A stretch of 64,000 bases of DNA from JACKIC01 sp964392305 (GTDB lineage: Bacteria > Planctomycetota > UBA1135 > UBA2386). Numbering within the stretch: position 1 is the stretch's first letter; the number at the start of each line of letters is the position of its first letter. Made by a program: the position numbers and the translations under genes. The notes beneath the pieces were generated by a model. The model did not search any database. It was not told the origin of the DNA and saw nothing but the letters and a program-made list of their open reading frames with translations. The stretch lies in assembly GCA_964392305.1 (NCBI GenBank), contig CAYMPV010000021.1:37267-101266 (forward strand), given 5' to 3'. Of this stretch, positions 37,480 to 45,860 are shown piece after piece.

Positions 37480-37541
37480 CCGCCGCCGCCGCCGCCGCCG
37501 GTTCGCGGTCGCTGTCGCGCCGCGCTACAACTTCGCCGCTC

Positions 37542-38453
37542 ATGCCCATGGTCTTCGTGCGCCTCGCCGTGCCGCTCGCGATCGGCTTGCTGTGCCTGAT
37601 CTGGAGCAGCACGTGGTACGGCATCCGCATCTGCCTGCAGGAGCAACCGCCGCTCACTTCCGCCGCGATCCGGTTCCTGGTCGCCGGGCTGGCGATGGCC
37701 GCGGTCGCCCCGTGGTTGTGCGCGCGCGAGAACGTGCCTTCGCCGCCGGCCTGGCTGTCGCTCACCGCCGGTCTGCTGACCTTCTCGGGTTCGTACGGCA
37801 TCCTCTACTTCGCCGAGCAGTTCGTGCCTTCGGGCATCGCCGCGGTGTTGTGGGGCATCTTCCCGCTGTTGATGGCGGTCAGCGGCCTGCTGTTCCTGGG
37901 TGAGCGACTCGGGCTGCGCAAGTTGCTGGGCATGTCGATCGCCTTCGGGGGCATCCTGCTGGTGTTCGGCGGCGGGCTCGGTGGCATCGATGCCGACAAC
38001 GCGCACTACGCGCTGGTGCTGCTGCTGAGTCCGGTGGTCTCGGCCATCGGCACGACGCTGATCAAGAAGTTCGGCAGCGGCACGAGTTCGGTGGTGCTCA
38101 ACCGCAACGGCATGTTGGTCGGGTCGATGTGCCTTGCGGCAGCGGCGTTGATGCTCGAACAGCCGCTCGACGCGAAGTGGAGCCTGCGCGGTGTGTTGGC
38201 GCTCGGCTACCTGGCCCTGTTCGGCACGGCCCTGGCCTTCGGCATCTACTTCTGGTTGCTGCGCACCACCCCGGCATCGCGGCTGGCCTTGATCACCTAC
38301 GTGACGCCGGTGCTGGCGATGGTGCTCGCGGCGGCGGTAGGTGACGGTGACATGGATGGCAACGCCTGGGCGGGAACGGTCGCCGTCGCGGTCGGCATCG
38401 TGCTCGTGGTGACCAAGGGGCGGGCGGCCAGCGGCCCGGTGCCGGCCCGTTAG
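37542..38453 (+). CDS. EamA/DMT-family transporter
   Basis: A 303-residue, ten-helix drug/metabolite transporter of the EamA type in two five-helix repeats. The first begins LIWSSTWYGIRICLQEQPPL and includes FVPSGIAAVLWGIFPLLMA (conserved P-x-x-A/S near helix 4). The second includes LLLSPVVSAIGTTLIKKFG, FGTALAFGIYFWLLRTTPA and RLALITYVTPVLAMVLAAAV. Length is typical. It starts 62 bp after the methyltransferase. Family members usually export amino acids, nucleosides or small metabolites; export of the nearby NRPS/PKS product is possible but untested. Confidence 0.87.
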   Translation: MPMVFVRLAVPLAIGLLCLIWSSTWYGIRICLQEQPPLTSAAIRFLVAGLAMAAVAPWLCARENVPSPPAWLSLTAGLLTFSGSYGILYFAEQFVPSGIAAVLWGIFPLLMAVSGLLFLGERLGLRKLLGMSIAFGGILLVFGGGLGGIDADNAHYALVLLLSPVVSAIGTTLIKKFGSGTSSVVLNRNGMLVGSMCLAAAALMLEQPLDAKWSLRGVLALGYLALFGTALAFGIYFWLLRTTPASRLALITYVTPVLAMVLAAAVGDGDMDGNAWAGTVAVAVGIVLVVTKGRAASGPVPAR

Positions 38454-38602
38454 CTCCGGGCTGCCCTGCCTCGCCGTTGCCGGGAGTCGTGCGGCATCGC
38501 GCCAGGACCGCGGCGCGGTCCCTTGGCATCGGCGCCACGGTCGGGGGCTGAGGGGCGGAACGGGCTCCTTCCCCCGCGGGCCGGCCAGGGTAGTCTTCTG
38601 CC

Positions 38603-38908
38603 ATGTTCAAGACTCTCGCTGTCCTGGTCCTGTCCCTCGGTCTGGCTGGGTGTGGTGGCTCGGTGGATGCCGCCGCAGACTCCGGCACCGGTGCCGCGCT
38701 CGCCGCACCTGCGGAGGGTGGTTGCTGCGGTGGTTGTGCTGACGGCGCTGCGGCGCCCGCTGCGGACGCGTGCTGTGAGGGTGAAGCCAAGGCCGAGGGC
38801 GCCAAGGCCGAGGCCTGCTGCGAAGGCGAAGCCAAGGCCGGCGGCTGCGCCAGCGAAGGCCTCGTCGTGCCGCCTGCCGAGGCCAAGAAGGTCGACGGCA
38901 AGAACTGA
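38603..38908 (+). CDS. Cys-rich repeat lipoprotein
   Basis: A 101-residue protein with a lipoprotein signal (MFKTLAVLVLSLGLAGC, Cys17 in LAGC). The mature part is low-complexity and contains CCGGC at about 46-50, ACCEGEAKAEGAKAE followed by ACCEGEAKA, and a last GGCASEG: nine Cys after the lipid anchor, mostly in CC pairs. Pairs of vicinal Cys between Ala/Glu/Lys spacers suggest metal or persulfide binding at the membrane, in the style of metallothionein-like proteins. I recognise no family. The gene ends inside a cluster of tandem hairpins. Confidence 0.7.
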   Translation: MFKTLAVLVLSLGLAGCGGSVDAAADSGTGAALAAPAEGGCCGGCADGAAAPAADACCEGEAKAEGAKAEACCEGEAKAGGCASEGLVVPPAEAKKVDGKN

Positions 38909-38967
38909 TCTGGCAGCCCAGATCTGGCGCCCCAGATGGCGACCCAGATCTGGCCGCCCAGATCAGG
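38907..38967. terminator. Tandem hairpin cluster between convergent genes
   Basis: Three hairpins built from the same word follow one another: GATCTGG-CAGC-CCAGATC (38907-38924), ATCTGG-CGCC-CCAGAT (38922-38937) and GATCTGG-CCGC-CCAGATC (38947-38964). They fill the 54 bp between two convergent stops. A bidirectional terminator is the simplest reading. Confidence 0.65.
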
Positions 38968-40684
38968 CCGATGCGAGCGGCTGCCTGGCCAGCTTGCGCA
39001 GCGCCGCGCGCAACTTCTGGTGCGCGTCCATTCGCCGCACGTAGTCGGACTCGCGCGCACCGCCCTTGGCGCGCGCGACTTCGGCGAGCGCCTGCAGTTC
39101 GGCGCCGCTCCAACTCGTGACGCCCGGCAGGCACAGGATCAGCGGGCTCCAGCGTGACCAGGCACGGCGCTCGTCCTTGGACCAACGGGTCCAGTCCGTC
39201 GCGCCGCACAGTTCCGCTGCCTCGTCGGCACAGACCTCGAGACCGCGTTCGCGATCGGCGCCGAAGCGCCGTGCCAGCAGGTCGGTGACGGCGACGCCGA
39301 GGTTGGCGATCGGGAAGACGCCGACGACGTCGTCGCGGTTCTTGCCCGCCGACCAGTAGACGTTGTGTTCGCTGATCTCGCGCAGCGTCGTGATCGAGGT
39401 CCGGTGACCCGGCTTCTTCTGCATCTTGGCGAGTTCGCGTTCCATCACCGCCAGCACCTGCGGGTCGCGCGCCCGGAAGCCGAGCTTCTGGTAGAACCAC
39501 CACGCGCCCGATTGCAGGCCTTCGTCGTTGCCGCCGCCGCCCAGCTGATACGGGTAGATCGCGAAGGTGTCCGAGCCGTAGAGCTGCTGCGTCACCGCCA
39601 GGGCGCGACCGTAGACGTGGCCCGCCTCGCCGCCGCGCCAGGTGTCGAAGACGTTGTAGGCGACCTCGGAACTGCCGAACAGACCGCTGGTCAGCACGTA
39701 GCCGATCGGCACGCCGTTCTTGAGCGTCAGGTAGGCGTAGACACCCTCGATCAACAGGCGCCGTTCGGGGCGCATGCCGACGACGGCGAACTCCAGGCCG
39801 TCGTCGCACTCGAACAGGCGCACGTCGCGTGGGTCGCCGTAGGCGAACGCGTCGAGGTCGCGATGGCGCACGACCATCGCGTCGCGGGCCAGGTTGATCA
39901 CGCGTGCGCCGTTCTTCTCGTTGAGCTCGACCTCGCGGGCGCGGAACTTCACCGCCTGCTTCAGGTCGGGGCGCGCGCGCCGCAGCGGCTCGACCTGGTA
40001 GTGCACGGGACGGCCGTGCAGCAGCGCGCGTGACCGCGACGGCGCGCCGATCACGGGGCGCAGGTCGAACTCGAAGTCCAGTTCCTCGAGGAAGGTCTCA
40101 CGCTCCTGCTCGGTGCCACCGAGTCGCGCGCAGCGCTCGATCACGAAGTCGGCGTCGGTCGTCGCCGGACCGGCGAGGCGCCGGATCCACTCCTGCGCAC
40201 TCCATTCGATCTCGTCGAGGCCGGGCGTCTCGGGCCACGTGGCCAGCAGCGGCAGCCGCTGCGCCAGCAGTTCCTCCTTCTCGAAACTGTCCCAGACGAT
40301 CTCCAGCGCACCAGGCAGGCGCCGCGACAGCCAGGTCGCCGTGGTGGCGAAGAACGAGAACCGCGTCGTGGTGCCGGCGATGCCACTGTCGCGCAGCGCT
40401 TGGCGATGGGCCAGCAGGTCGTCGCGCAGGTCGAAACGGTCGAGGCACTCGATCACCTTGTCGAGCAGCGCCGCGTGGTCGGGATAGGCGCGCAGGTAAC
40501 ACAACACCTCGTGCAGGCGGCGCACGTCGTCGGCCGAACGCAACCAGCCGTGCTCGAGTTGGCGCAGCAGCTCGAACTTGCGGTCGCCGGAGCCGTCGCC
40601 GAAATGAGGAGCGAGTTGCTCGAGTTCGGCCAGTAGCTGGCGTGAGGAGCCGCGCGTCGCGGACGTCTTGTCGATCTTGGCCAC
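38963..40684 (-). CDS. Conserved hypothetical protein, possible acetyltransferase-like core
   Basis: A 573-residue soluble protein with no signal peptide. The N-terminal 140 residues are helical (for example LLAELEQLAPHFGDGSG and VRRLHEVLCYLRAYPDH). The middle and C-terminal parts carry a beta-alpha region: LLIEGVYAYLTLKNGVPIGY, then AGHVYGRALAVTQQLYG and GAWWFYQKLGFRARDP. The last has the look of the G-F-x-Y-Q-K-L-G-F ending of GNAT acetyltransferases, but no Q/R-x-x-G-x-G/A CoA loop was found. The ATG at 40684 (MAKIDK) starts the frame. It converges with the Cys-rich lipoprotein gene. I do not recognise a named family. Confidence 0.65.
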   Translation of the reverse strand: MAKIDKTSATRGSSRQLLAELEQLAPHFGDGSGDRKFELLRQLEHGWLRSADDVRRLHEVLCYLRAYPDHAALLDKVIECLDRFDLRDDLLAHRQALRDSGIAGTTTRFSFFATTATWLSRRLPGALEIVWDSFEKEELLAQRLPLLATWPETPGLDEIEWSAQEWIRRLAGPATTDADFVIERCARLGGTEQERETFLEELDFEFDLRPVIGAPSRSRALLHGRPVHYQVEPLRRARPDLKQAVKFRAREVELNEKNGARVINLARDAMVVRHRDLDAFAYGDPRDVRLFECDDGLEFAVVGMRPERRLLIEGVYAYLTLKNGVPIGYVLTSGLFGSSEVAYNVFDTWRGGEAGHVYGRALAVTQQLYGSDTFAIYPYQLGGGGNDEGLQSGAWWFYQKLGFRARDPQVLAVMERELAKMQKKPGHRTSITTLREISEHNVYWSAGKNRDDVVGVFPIANLGVAVTDLLARRFGADRERGLEVCADEAAELCGATDWTRWSKDERRAWSRWSPLILCLPGVTSWSGAELQALAEVARAKGGARESDYVRRMDAHQKLRAALRKLARQPLASA

Positions 40685-40751
40685 GGCGCGACCCTAGCAG
40701 GCGGATCGTCGCGCCGCCATGCGCCGATGGCTGTAGCTCCCCGGATGTGGA

Positions 40752-40787
40752 ACGGGGCCGCGCGGCCCTTAGGCAGCGCGGCCCCGT
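40752..40787 (-). terminator. Long GC-rich terminator hairpin
   Basis: ACGGGGCCGCGC (40752-40763) pairs perfectly over 12 bp with GCGCGGCCCCGT (40776-40787) around a 12-nt loop. It lies 46 bp after the stop of the minus-strand PKD gene. Confidence 0.7.
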
Positions 40788-40833
40788 CCGGCGTCGCCGA
40801 CCTCGCGGTCGGTCGACGTCGCGCAGCGATGGC

Positions 40834-42963
40834 TCAGTTGCCGATCAGCATGCCGGTCGCGTCCGACATCACCGCGCCGGCCGTGTTGGCCGCGAAGTCG
40901 ATGACGATCGCCTGGTTGTAGAACTGCTGGCCCGAGAAAGCCGGGTCGTTCGGGATGTTGAAGTTCCAGACGACCTGGTTGCCGGCGCCGGCGATGAACA
41001 GCGGCGCTTCGGTTGACACGCGCAGGAAGCAGCCCGGCGCGCCGATCGAGGTCAGGTCGAGCGGCAGCGGGCCGAACAGCGACGTCGTGTTGCCGAAGCC
41101 CGTGCACATGATCGCGTTCGACAACGGCAGGTTGTTGACGGTCAACGTCAGGGACGAGTTGATCGTCGGGTTGCCGCTCGGCGTCATCGCCGAGACCTGG
41201 CCCAACGAGTTGGCGCAGCCCGTGCCGGCGAAGCCGATGCCGGCGGCGCCGTCGTCGTTCCACGTCGAGTAGTGGAACGCGCCGTTCCAGATGCGCGGCG
41301 AGTTGGCACCGGTGCCGAACAGGTTGTACTTGCCCGCACCACCGGCCACCGTCGGGTTGGGGCTGATGATCATGTTGCTGTCGGCGAACGGCCCCCAGTT
41401 GGCGGCTGAGCCGGTGGTGTAGCAGACGCCGGCGCTGCCCGTCTGGAACGTCATCATCACCGCCAGGCTGTAGTTGCCCTGAGGCAAGTAGGCATTGCTG
41501 GTCAGCGGCACGAAGGTCAGCTGGGCAGTCGTGGTCGTGCCACCGGCGGAGACCGCGGTGCCGGTGCCGATCAGGCGCCAGGCGCTGGGCACCGAGTGGC
41601 GGACCACACCGCCGACCATGTCGAGGTAACTGCCATCCGACGCGTACAGGTCCATCGTGAACGGACCGGTGTAGTTGTAGGGGCGGCAGGTGACGGCGCA
41701 GATGTTGACACCGTCCGGGTTGACGACCTGCACGTCGAAGACGTTGCCGGCCGAGGCGCCGGTCGTGCCGTTGCCACCGAGGCTCGTCGCGGCGAGCGTG
41801 CTCGGCGAGATCACGATCGAGCTGGTCGCCGTGTCGGCAGGGCCGCACAGGCGGCTCGCCGTCAGGCTGACGGTCGCAGCGGTGCAAGCCGCCGGGTAGA
41901 AGTGCGCCGGGTTCTGCGTGGTGTCGTCGATGACGCTGTCACCGTCGAAGTCCCAGGCCCAGCTGGTCGGCGTCGGCGTCGAGGTGTCGGTGAACTGGAT
42001 CACGCCGGGCGCGATCAAGGCGTGGGTGAAGCTCGCGTCCACCGTGTCGGTGGTGATGTAGGCCGTGCGCGTCAACGTGCTCGGCGAATGCGAGGCGTCG
42101 ACGACGGTCAGCGTGACGTCGTAGCTGCCGCAGTTCTGGTAGACGTAAGACGGGTTCTGCAGGGTGCTGTCGATGACGCTGTCGCCGTCGAAGTCCCAGG
42201 CCCAGCCGAGCACGCCGGCGGGATCACTGCTGAACGAGGTGTCCGTGAAGTTCACCGCGAGCGGCGAGGCTCCCGTGGTGACGTCGGCGCTGAAGCCGGC
42301 GTAGAGGCCCGACGCAGGTACGTAGACGACCTCGACGACGACGCCGTGGTTGAGGTTGATCGTCGCCGTGCCGGTGCCCGGATAGCCGGTGCTGACATAG
42401 ACGCGGCTCGACAACGAGCCAGTGGACTGCACGTCGAGTTGCGGCCCGGAGCCGGTGAACGTCTGGATCGGCAGGTCACACTCGATGTTGAGGTCGCCAG
42501 CAGTCGGGTCGTAGAGGAAGGCCGTCTGCAGCGGGATGTCGATGCCGAACGGCGTGGGGCCCACCTGCGCAGCCTGCGCGTTCCACGAGACCACGCCGGT
42601 GAAGCAGGTCTGCAGATCGGGGCCGTGGTTGAGCGCGTGGGTCGTCGACGGCGCGAGCGCGTCGAGCGGGCATGTCGACAGGTTGACGCTGCAGCCTGCG
42701 GTGTAGCTCGACGCGACGAGTGCGACGTTCGTGTTCGGGCGCCAACGCAGGCCCTGGATCAGGATCGGGAAGTTGATTCCCTGCAGCGTGAAGTTGGTGC
42801 TGTCGTAGATCGACTGATGCAGCAGTCCGGTGCCGCCGCGCCCCCAGGGGAACGCGTTGCTGCTGTTGCCTTCGGTGGTGGCGGTGCCGTTGGGGATGAC
42901 GACGGAAAGTTGCGCGGTCGCGACGCTGGCAAGCGCGGCGATGGCGAGGAGGGAGCGTTGCAT
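40834..42963 (-). CDS. Secreted PKD-domain protein with shared C-terminal domain (paralogue A)
   Basis: A 709-residue protein with a signal peptide (MQRSLLAIAALASVATAQ). An N-terminal beta-rich region (about 20-230) precedes two PKD domains at about 235-400. Each contains the motif WAWDFDGDSVID; they start at YAGFSADVTTGASPLAVNFT and VDASFTHALIAPGVIQFTD. A further beta-sandwich region follows. Residues 575-709 are the C-terminal domain seen across this window (SLFGPLPLD, IGAPGCFLRVS, FNIPNDPAFSGQQFYNQA, ending MLIGN). The ATG at 42963 is chosen because it begins the signal peptide. It is closely similar to the next gene (43211-45619) through the PKD and C-terminal parts, so the pair arose by tandem duplication. 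Probably a surface adhesion or matrix protein. Confidence 0.83.
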   Translation of the reverse strand: MQRSLLAIAALASVATAQLSVVIPNGTATTEGNSSNAFPWGRGGTGLLHQSIYDSTNFTLQGINFPILIQGLRWRPNTNVALVASSYTAGCSVNLSTCPLDALAPSTTHALNHGPDLQTCFTGVVSWNAQAAQVGPTPFGIDIPLQTAFLYDPTAGDLNIECDLPIQTFTGSGPQLDVQSTGSLSSRVYVSTGYPGTGTATINLNHGVVVEVVYVPASGLYAGFSADVTTGASPLAVNFTDTSFSSDPAGVLGWAWDFDGDSVIDSTLQNPSYVYQNCGSYDVTLTVVDASHSPSTLTRTAYITTDTVDASFTHALIAPGVIQFTDTSTPTPTSWAWDFDGDSVIDDTTQNPAHFYPAACTAATVSLTASRLCGPADTATSSIVISPSTLAATSLGGNGTTGASAGNVFDVQVVNPDGVNICAVTCRPYNYTGPFTMDLYASDGSYLDMVGGVVRHSVPSAWRLIGTGTAVSAGGTTTTAQLTFVPLTSNAYLPQGNYSLAVMMTFQTGSAGVCYTTGSAANWGPFADSNMIISPNPTVAGGAGKYNLFGTGANSPRIWNGAFHYSTWNDDGAAGIGFAGTGCANSLGQVSAMTPSGNPTINSSLTLTVNNLPLSNAIMCTGFGNTTSLFGPLPLDLTSIGAPGCFLRVSTEAPLFIAGAGNQVVWNFNIPNDPAFSGQQFYNQAIVIDFAANTAGAVMSDATGMLIGN

Positions 42964-43124
42964 GAGGTGCTCTGGTCTTGGGTGGAATTGCCTCCCGGGT
43001 ACCCCCCGGCTGGCGCGAAGAGCATACCTCGGCCCGGTTGATGGCAATGCACCATCGGCGGGTGGATCGAGCTAACGCCCCGCGGAATACGCCCTTGCGG
43101 ATGTCTGGCGAGGAGCACGAACGA

Positions 43125-43164
43125 ACGCGGGGTCGCGCCTCCGCAAGGTGGCGCGACCCCGTGT
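43125..43164 (-). terminator. Long terminator hairpin
   Basis: The arms 43125-43139 and 43150-43164 form a 15-bp stem with one G-T pair around a 10-nt loop, 47 bp after the stop of the second PKD gene. Its GC-rich core (GGGGTCGCGCC / GGCGCGACCCC) differs in sequence from the hairpin after the paralogue. Confidence 0.7.
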
Positions 43165-43210
43165 CGACGCCCGTGGCACTGGGGCCACGAGCGCAGTCGG
43201 TGGATCGGTC

Positions 43211-45619
43211 TCAGTTGCCGATCTGCATGCTGGTCGCGTTCGACACCGTCGCGCCGAGCGCGTTGGCGAGCGGGTCACCCGCAATCGCCTGGTTGTAGAA
43301 GTTGAGGCCAGCGAACGCCGGGTCGTTCGGGATCACGAAGTTCCAGGTGGCCTGGTTGTTGAGCCCGGCGACGAACAGCACGGCTTCGGTGCTGACTCGC
43401 AGCAGACAGCCCGGCGCGCCGTAGGCACCCGCGTCGAAGGGCAGCGGGCCGAACAGCGACGTGGTGTTGCTGTAGCCCGTGCACATGACCATGCTCGACA
43501 ACGGCAGGTTGTCGACCGTCAGGGTCAGCGTCGACCCCAGGGTCGGGTTGGCGCTGGCGGTGATCTTCGGGATGCCCAGCGAGCCGGTGCAGCCCGGGCC
43601 GAACGTGCCGATGCCGGCGGCGCCGCTGACGTTGAAGGTGTCGTAGTAGAGCACGCCGCTCCACCAACGCGGGGTGATGTTCGAGCCGGCCCACGGGTCG
43701 ACGGTCGTCGAACCACGTGAGGTGCCGACCGTCAGGTTGACGTCACCGCTGGTGACCGTCGTGACTGCCGTGCCCGTCTGGTAGCGCGGGCCGACGCCGA
43801 TGTACCACAGCTTGATGCCGTGCAGACCGGGGGGCAGGTAGATCGGCATCGGGAACGCGACTGCCGCCGAGGCGGTCGCCGTCGAGGCGCCACCGGCACT
43901 GCTGCCGATGCCGGCCGAGACCCACTCGGCGGCGGTGCCTTCGAAGCCGGTGTGGGTGCCGGGCTTGACGAACACCTCGACGGTGAACGCGGTGTTGGCG
44001 GTGCTCGGTGCGACATCGAGCGAGCCGATGCGCAGGCCCGTCGGGTTGACCACGTCGAGGTCGAAGTAGACCGACGCGCCGGTCGAGAGGCCGTTGTTCG
44101 GCGCCACGTTGTGGCTGATCTGCTGCAGCGGCACGATCGAACGCGTGATCGTCGACGGCGCCGAGCACAGGCGCGTGACCGTCAGCGAGACGTTGACCGG
44201 GTTGGCGTTGGCGTAGACCCAGGCCGGGTTCTGCAGCGTGCTGTCGACGACCGTGTCACCGTCGAGGTCCCACGCCCAGCTCGAGGCCGGCATGTTCGAG
44301 GTGTCGGTGAACGTGACCGTGAGCGGGCCGATCACCTGCGAGGTGAAGTTGGCGCTGATGTTGTCCGTGTTGATGTAGCCGGTGCGCGTCAGCGTGTTGG
44401 TCGGGCTCACGCCGTCGGTGACCGTCAGCGACACGGTGTAGGAGCCGCAGTTCGCGTAGACGAACGACGGGTTCTGCAGGGTGCTGTCGACGACGCTGTC
44501 ACCGTCGAAGTCCCAGGCCCAGCCGATGATGCCGCTCGGCACGGTCGTGAACGACTGGTCCGTGAAGTTGACGACCAGCGGCGAGGGGCCGCTCGTGACG
44601 TCGGCGGTGAATCCGGCGTAGGCGCCGACGGGCGGGTCCCACGTGTAGGTGAGGCCGGTCGCGATCACGTTGGCGGGCGCGACGTTGTTGAACAGCAGGC
44701 CCGAGGAGTTGGCCGTGCCGGGCAGCGAGTTGATCCAGTCGTCGTTGACGCCCTTGGTGTTGAGCCGGTTGTTGACGTCGGCCGGGAAGGCGTTCGTCGG
44801 GCCGCGCAGGCCGACCTGGCTCGTCGTCGTGGTGGTCGTGCTGCCCGGCGAGCAGTTGCCGTAGACGACCTCGATCTGGCCCGAAGTCTCGTGCAGCCGG
44901 ATCTGGAAGTTGAGCGCCATCTCGGCCGCGATGGTCAGACCCGAGGTCGTGTAGCGGCGGAAGTTCGACCACTGCACGACGAAGATCTGGTTGGGCGCCG
45001 AGCCCAGCGTGTCGTAACGCATCTCGGCCCAGGGGCCCGCTGCGTAGATGTAGCCGGCCGTGCCCGTGGTCGTGGCGTTCGCGCTCAGCGTGATCGTGTT
45101 GCCGGAGATGGCCGTGATCGTGGTGTTGGCGGGGATGCCGGTGCCGCCGATGAAGTCGCCGACCTGCATCGGGCCCATGTTCACGACGTTGTTGAGCACG
45201 TTGGTCGCGGTGACGCGGTCGGCCGCGGTCATCCAGCCAGCCATGAGGTCGCGACCGAAGGCGGCGACGAAGCCGGGCACCGCGATCGTGCTGTTCAGCG
45301 GCGTGTACGAGTTGGCGGGCGCCGTCGTGCCGAAGGCGATGTGGCCGTTCGTCTGCGCGTGGATCGTCGTGTAGGGCAGGCCGTCGAAGTTGAAGGCGAA
45401 CGGCAGCGTCAGCGCGTAGGTGTTGTCATCGAGGCCGGCGACGCCGGTCAAGCCCGTGGCCGCGGCGATCTGCGTGCCGGTGATCGGCGTGTACGTGCCA
45501 GAACTCTGTGAGAAGATGTAGTTGGAACCGACTTGCGCGGTGCCGATCGCCGTCAGGGCGAGTGCGGCGGTGAGCGCCATGAGTGTGCGGCGCGGGGAGG
45601 GGGACAGCATGGTGTTCAT
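43211..45619 (-). CDS. Secreted PKD-domain protein with shared C-terminal domain (paralogue B)
   Basis: An 802-residue protein with a signal peptide (RRTLMALTAALALTAIGTAQ). The N-terminal 300 residues are beta-rich with repeated Thr (GNTITLSANATTTGTAG, then STTTTTTSQVGLRG) and phrases such as IHAQTNGHIAFGTT, which resemble lectin-like surface domains. Two PKD domains follow (GWAWDFDGDSVVDS, SSWAWDLDGDTVVDS), then a beta-sandwich and the shared C-terminal domain (SLFGPLPFDAGAYGAPGC, FVIPNDPAFAGLNFYNQAI, ending MQIGN). The start is the ATG at 45619; a GTG immediately before it is also in frame. Predicted extracellular; no enzymatic site seen. Confidence 0.83.
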   Translation of the reverse strand: MNTMLSPSPRRTLMALTAALALTAIGTAQVGSNYIFSQSSGTYTPITGTQIAAATGLTGVAGLDDNTYALTLPFAFNFDGLPYTTIHAQTNGHIAFGTTAPANSYTPLNSTIAVPGFVAAFGRDLMAGWMTAADRVTATNVLNNVVNMGPMQVGDFIGGTGIPANTTITAISGNTITLSANATTTGTAGYIYAAGPWAEMRYDTLGSAPNQIFVVQWSNFRRYTTSGLTIAAEMALNFQIRLHETSGQIEVVYGNCSPGSTTTTTTSQVGLRGPTNAFPADVNNRLNTKGVNDDWINSLPGTANSSGLLFNNVAPANVIATGLTYTWDPPVGAYAGFTADVTSGPSPLVVNFTDQSFTTVPSGIIGWAWDFDGDSVVDSTLQNPSFVYANCGSYTVSLTVTDGVSPTNTLTRTGYINTDNISANFTSQVIGPLTVTFTDTSNMPASSWAWDLDGDTVVDSTLQNPAWVYANANPVNVSLTVTRLCSAPSTITRSIVPLQQISHNVAPNNGLSTGASVYFDLDVVNPTGLRIGSLDVAPSTANTAFTVEVFVKPGTHTGFEGTAAEWVSAGIGSSAGGASTATASAAVAFPMPIYLPPGLHGIKLWYIGVGPRYQTGTAVTTVTSGDVNLTVGTSRGSTTVDPWAGSNITPRWWSGVLYYDTFNVSGAAGIGTFGPGCTGSLGIPKITASANPTLGSTLTLTVDNLPLSSMVMCTGYSNTTSLFGPLPFDAGAYGAPGCLLRVSTEAVLFVAGLNNQATWNFVIPNDPAFAGLNFYNQAIAGDPLANALGATVSNATSMQIGN

Positions 45620-45860
45620 CACTGGAATCCCGCCAGTAGCGGAAGGTTGTTTGGCGCTGCGCGTCCCAGGAAAGGCCCGAGGCGAGCGCGGAGCGCAAGC
45701 AGGCTATTGCGGGGCAAGAATAGCACAAGGCCCTGCGCGCGGCCGTGATTGCGTGGTGGCGCAATGGCCGCACCGTTGGCGAGATCGTCGTCGCGCGGCG
45801 AGCGCGACGCGCGGCGCTACGAGTTCCGAAGCCCCTGCGTCGAAGGGCGCTGTCAGCGGC
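45620..45860. other. Intergenic region upstream of the PKD gene
   Basis: About 240 bp between the MFS gene stop and the PKD gene start, both on the minus strand. It holds GC-rich sequence without a recognisable gene. The promoter of the PKD gene should lie here; no confident boxes were found. Confidence 0.4.

Noticed and set aside
37484..37502. Short run of GCC/CCG triplets after the methyltransferase gene
   Set aside because: It is a simple-sequence tract of 19 bp that could arise by chance or slippage in a high-GC genome; no gene or hairpin function could be assigned.
38906..38908. TGA of the Cys-rich lipoprotein as another selenocysteine codon
   Set aside because: The following sequence is a hairpin cluster between convergent genes and its translation does not continue any domain; a normal stop fits better.
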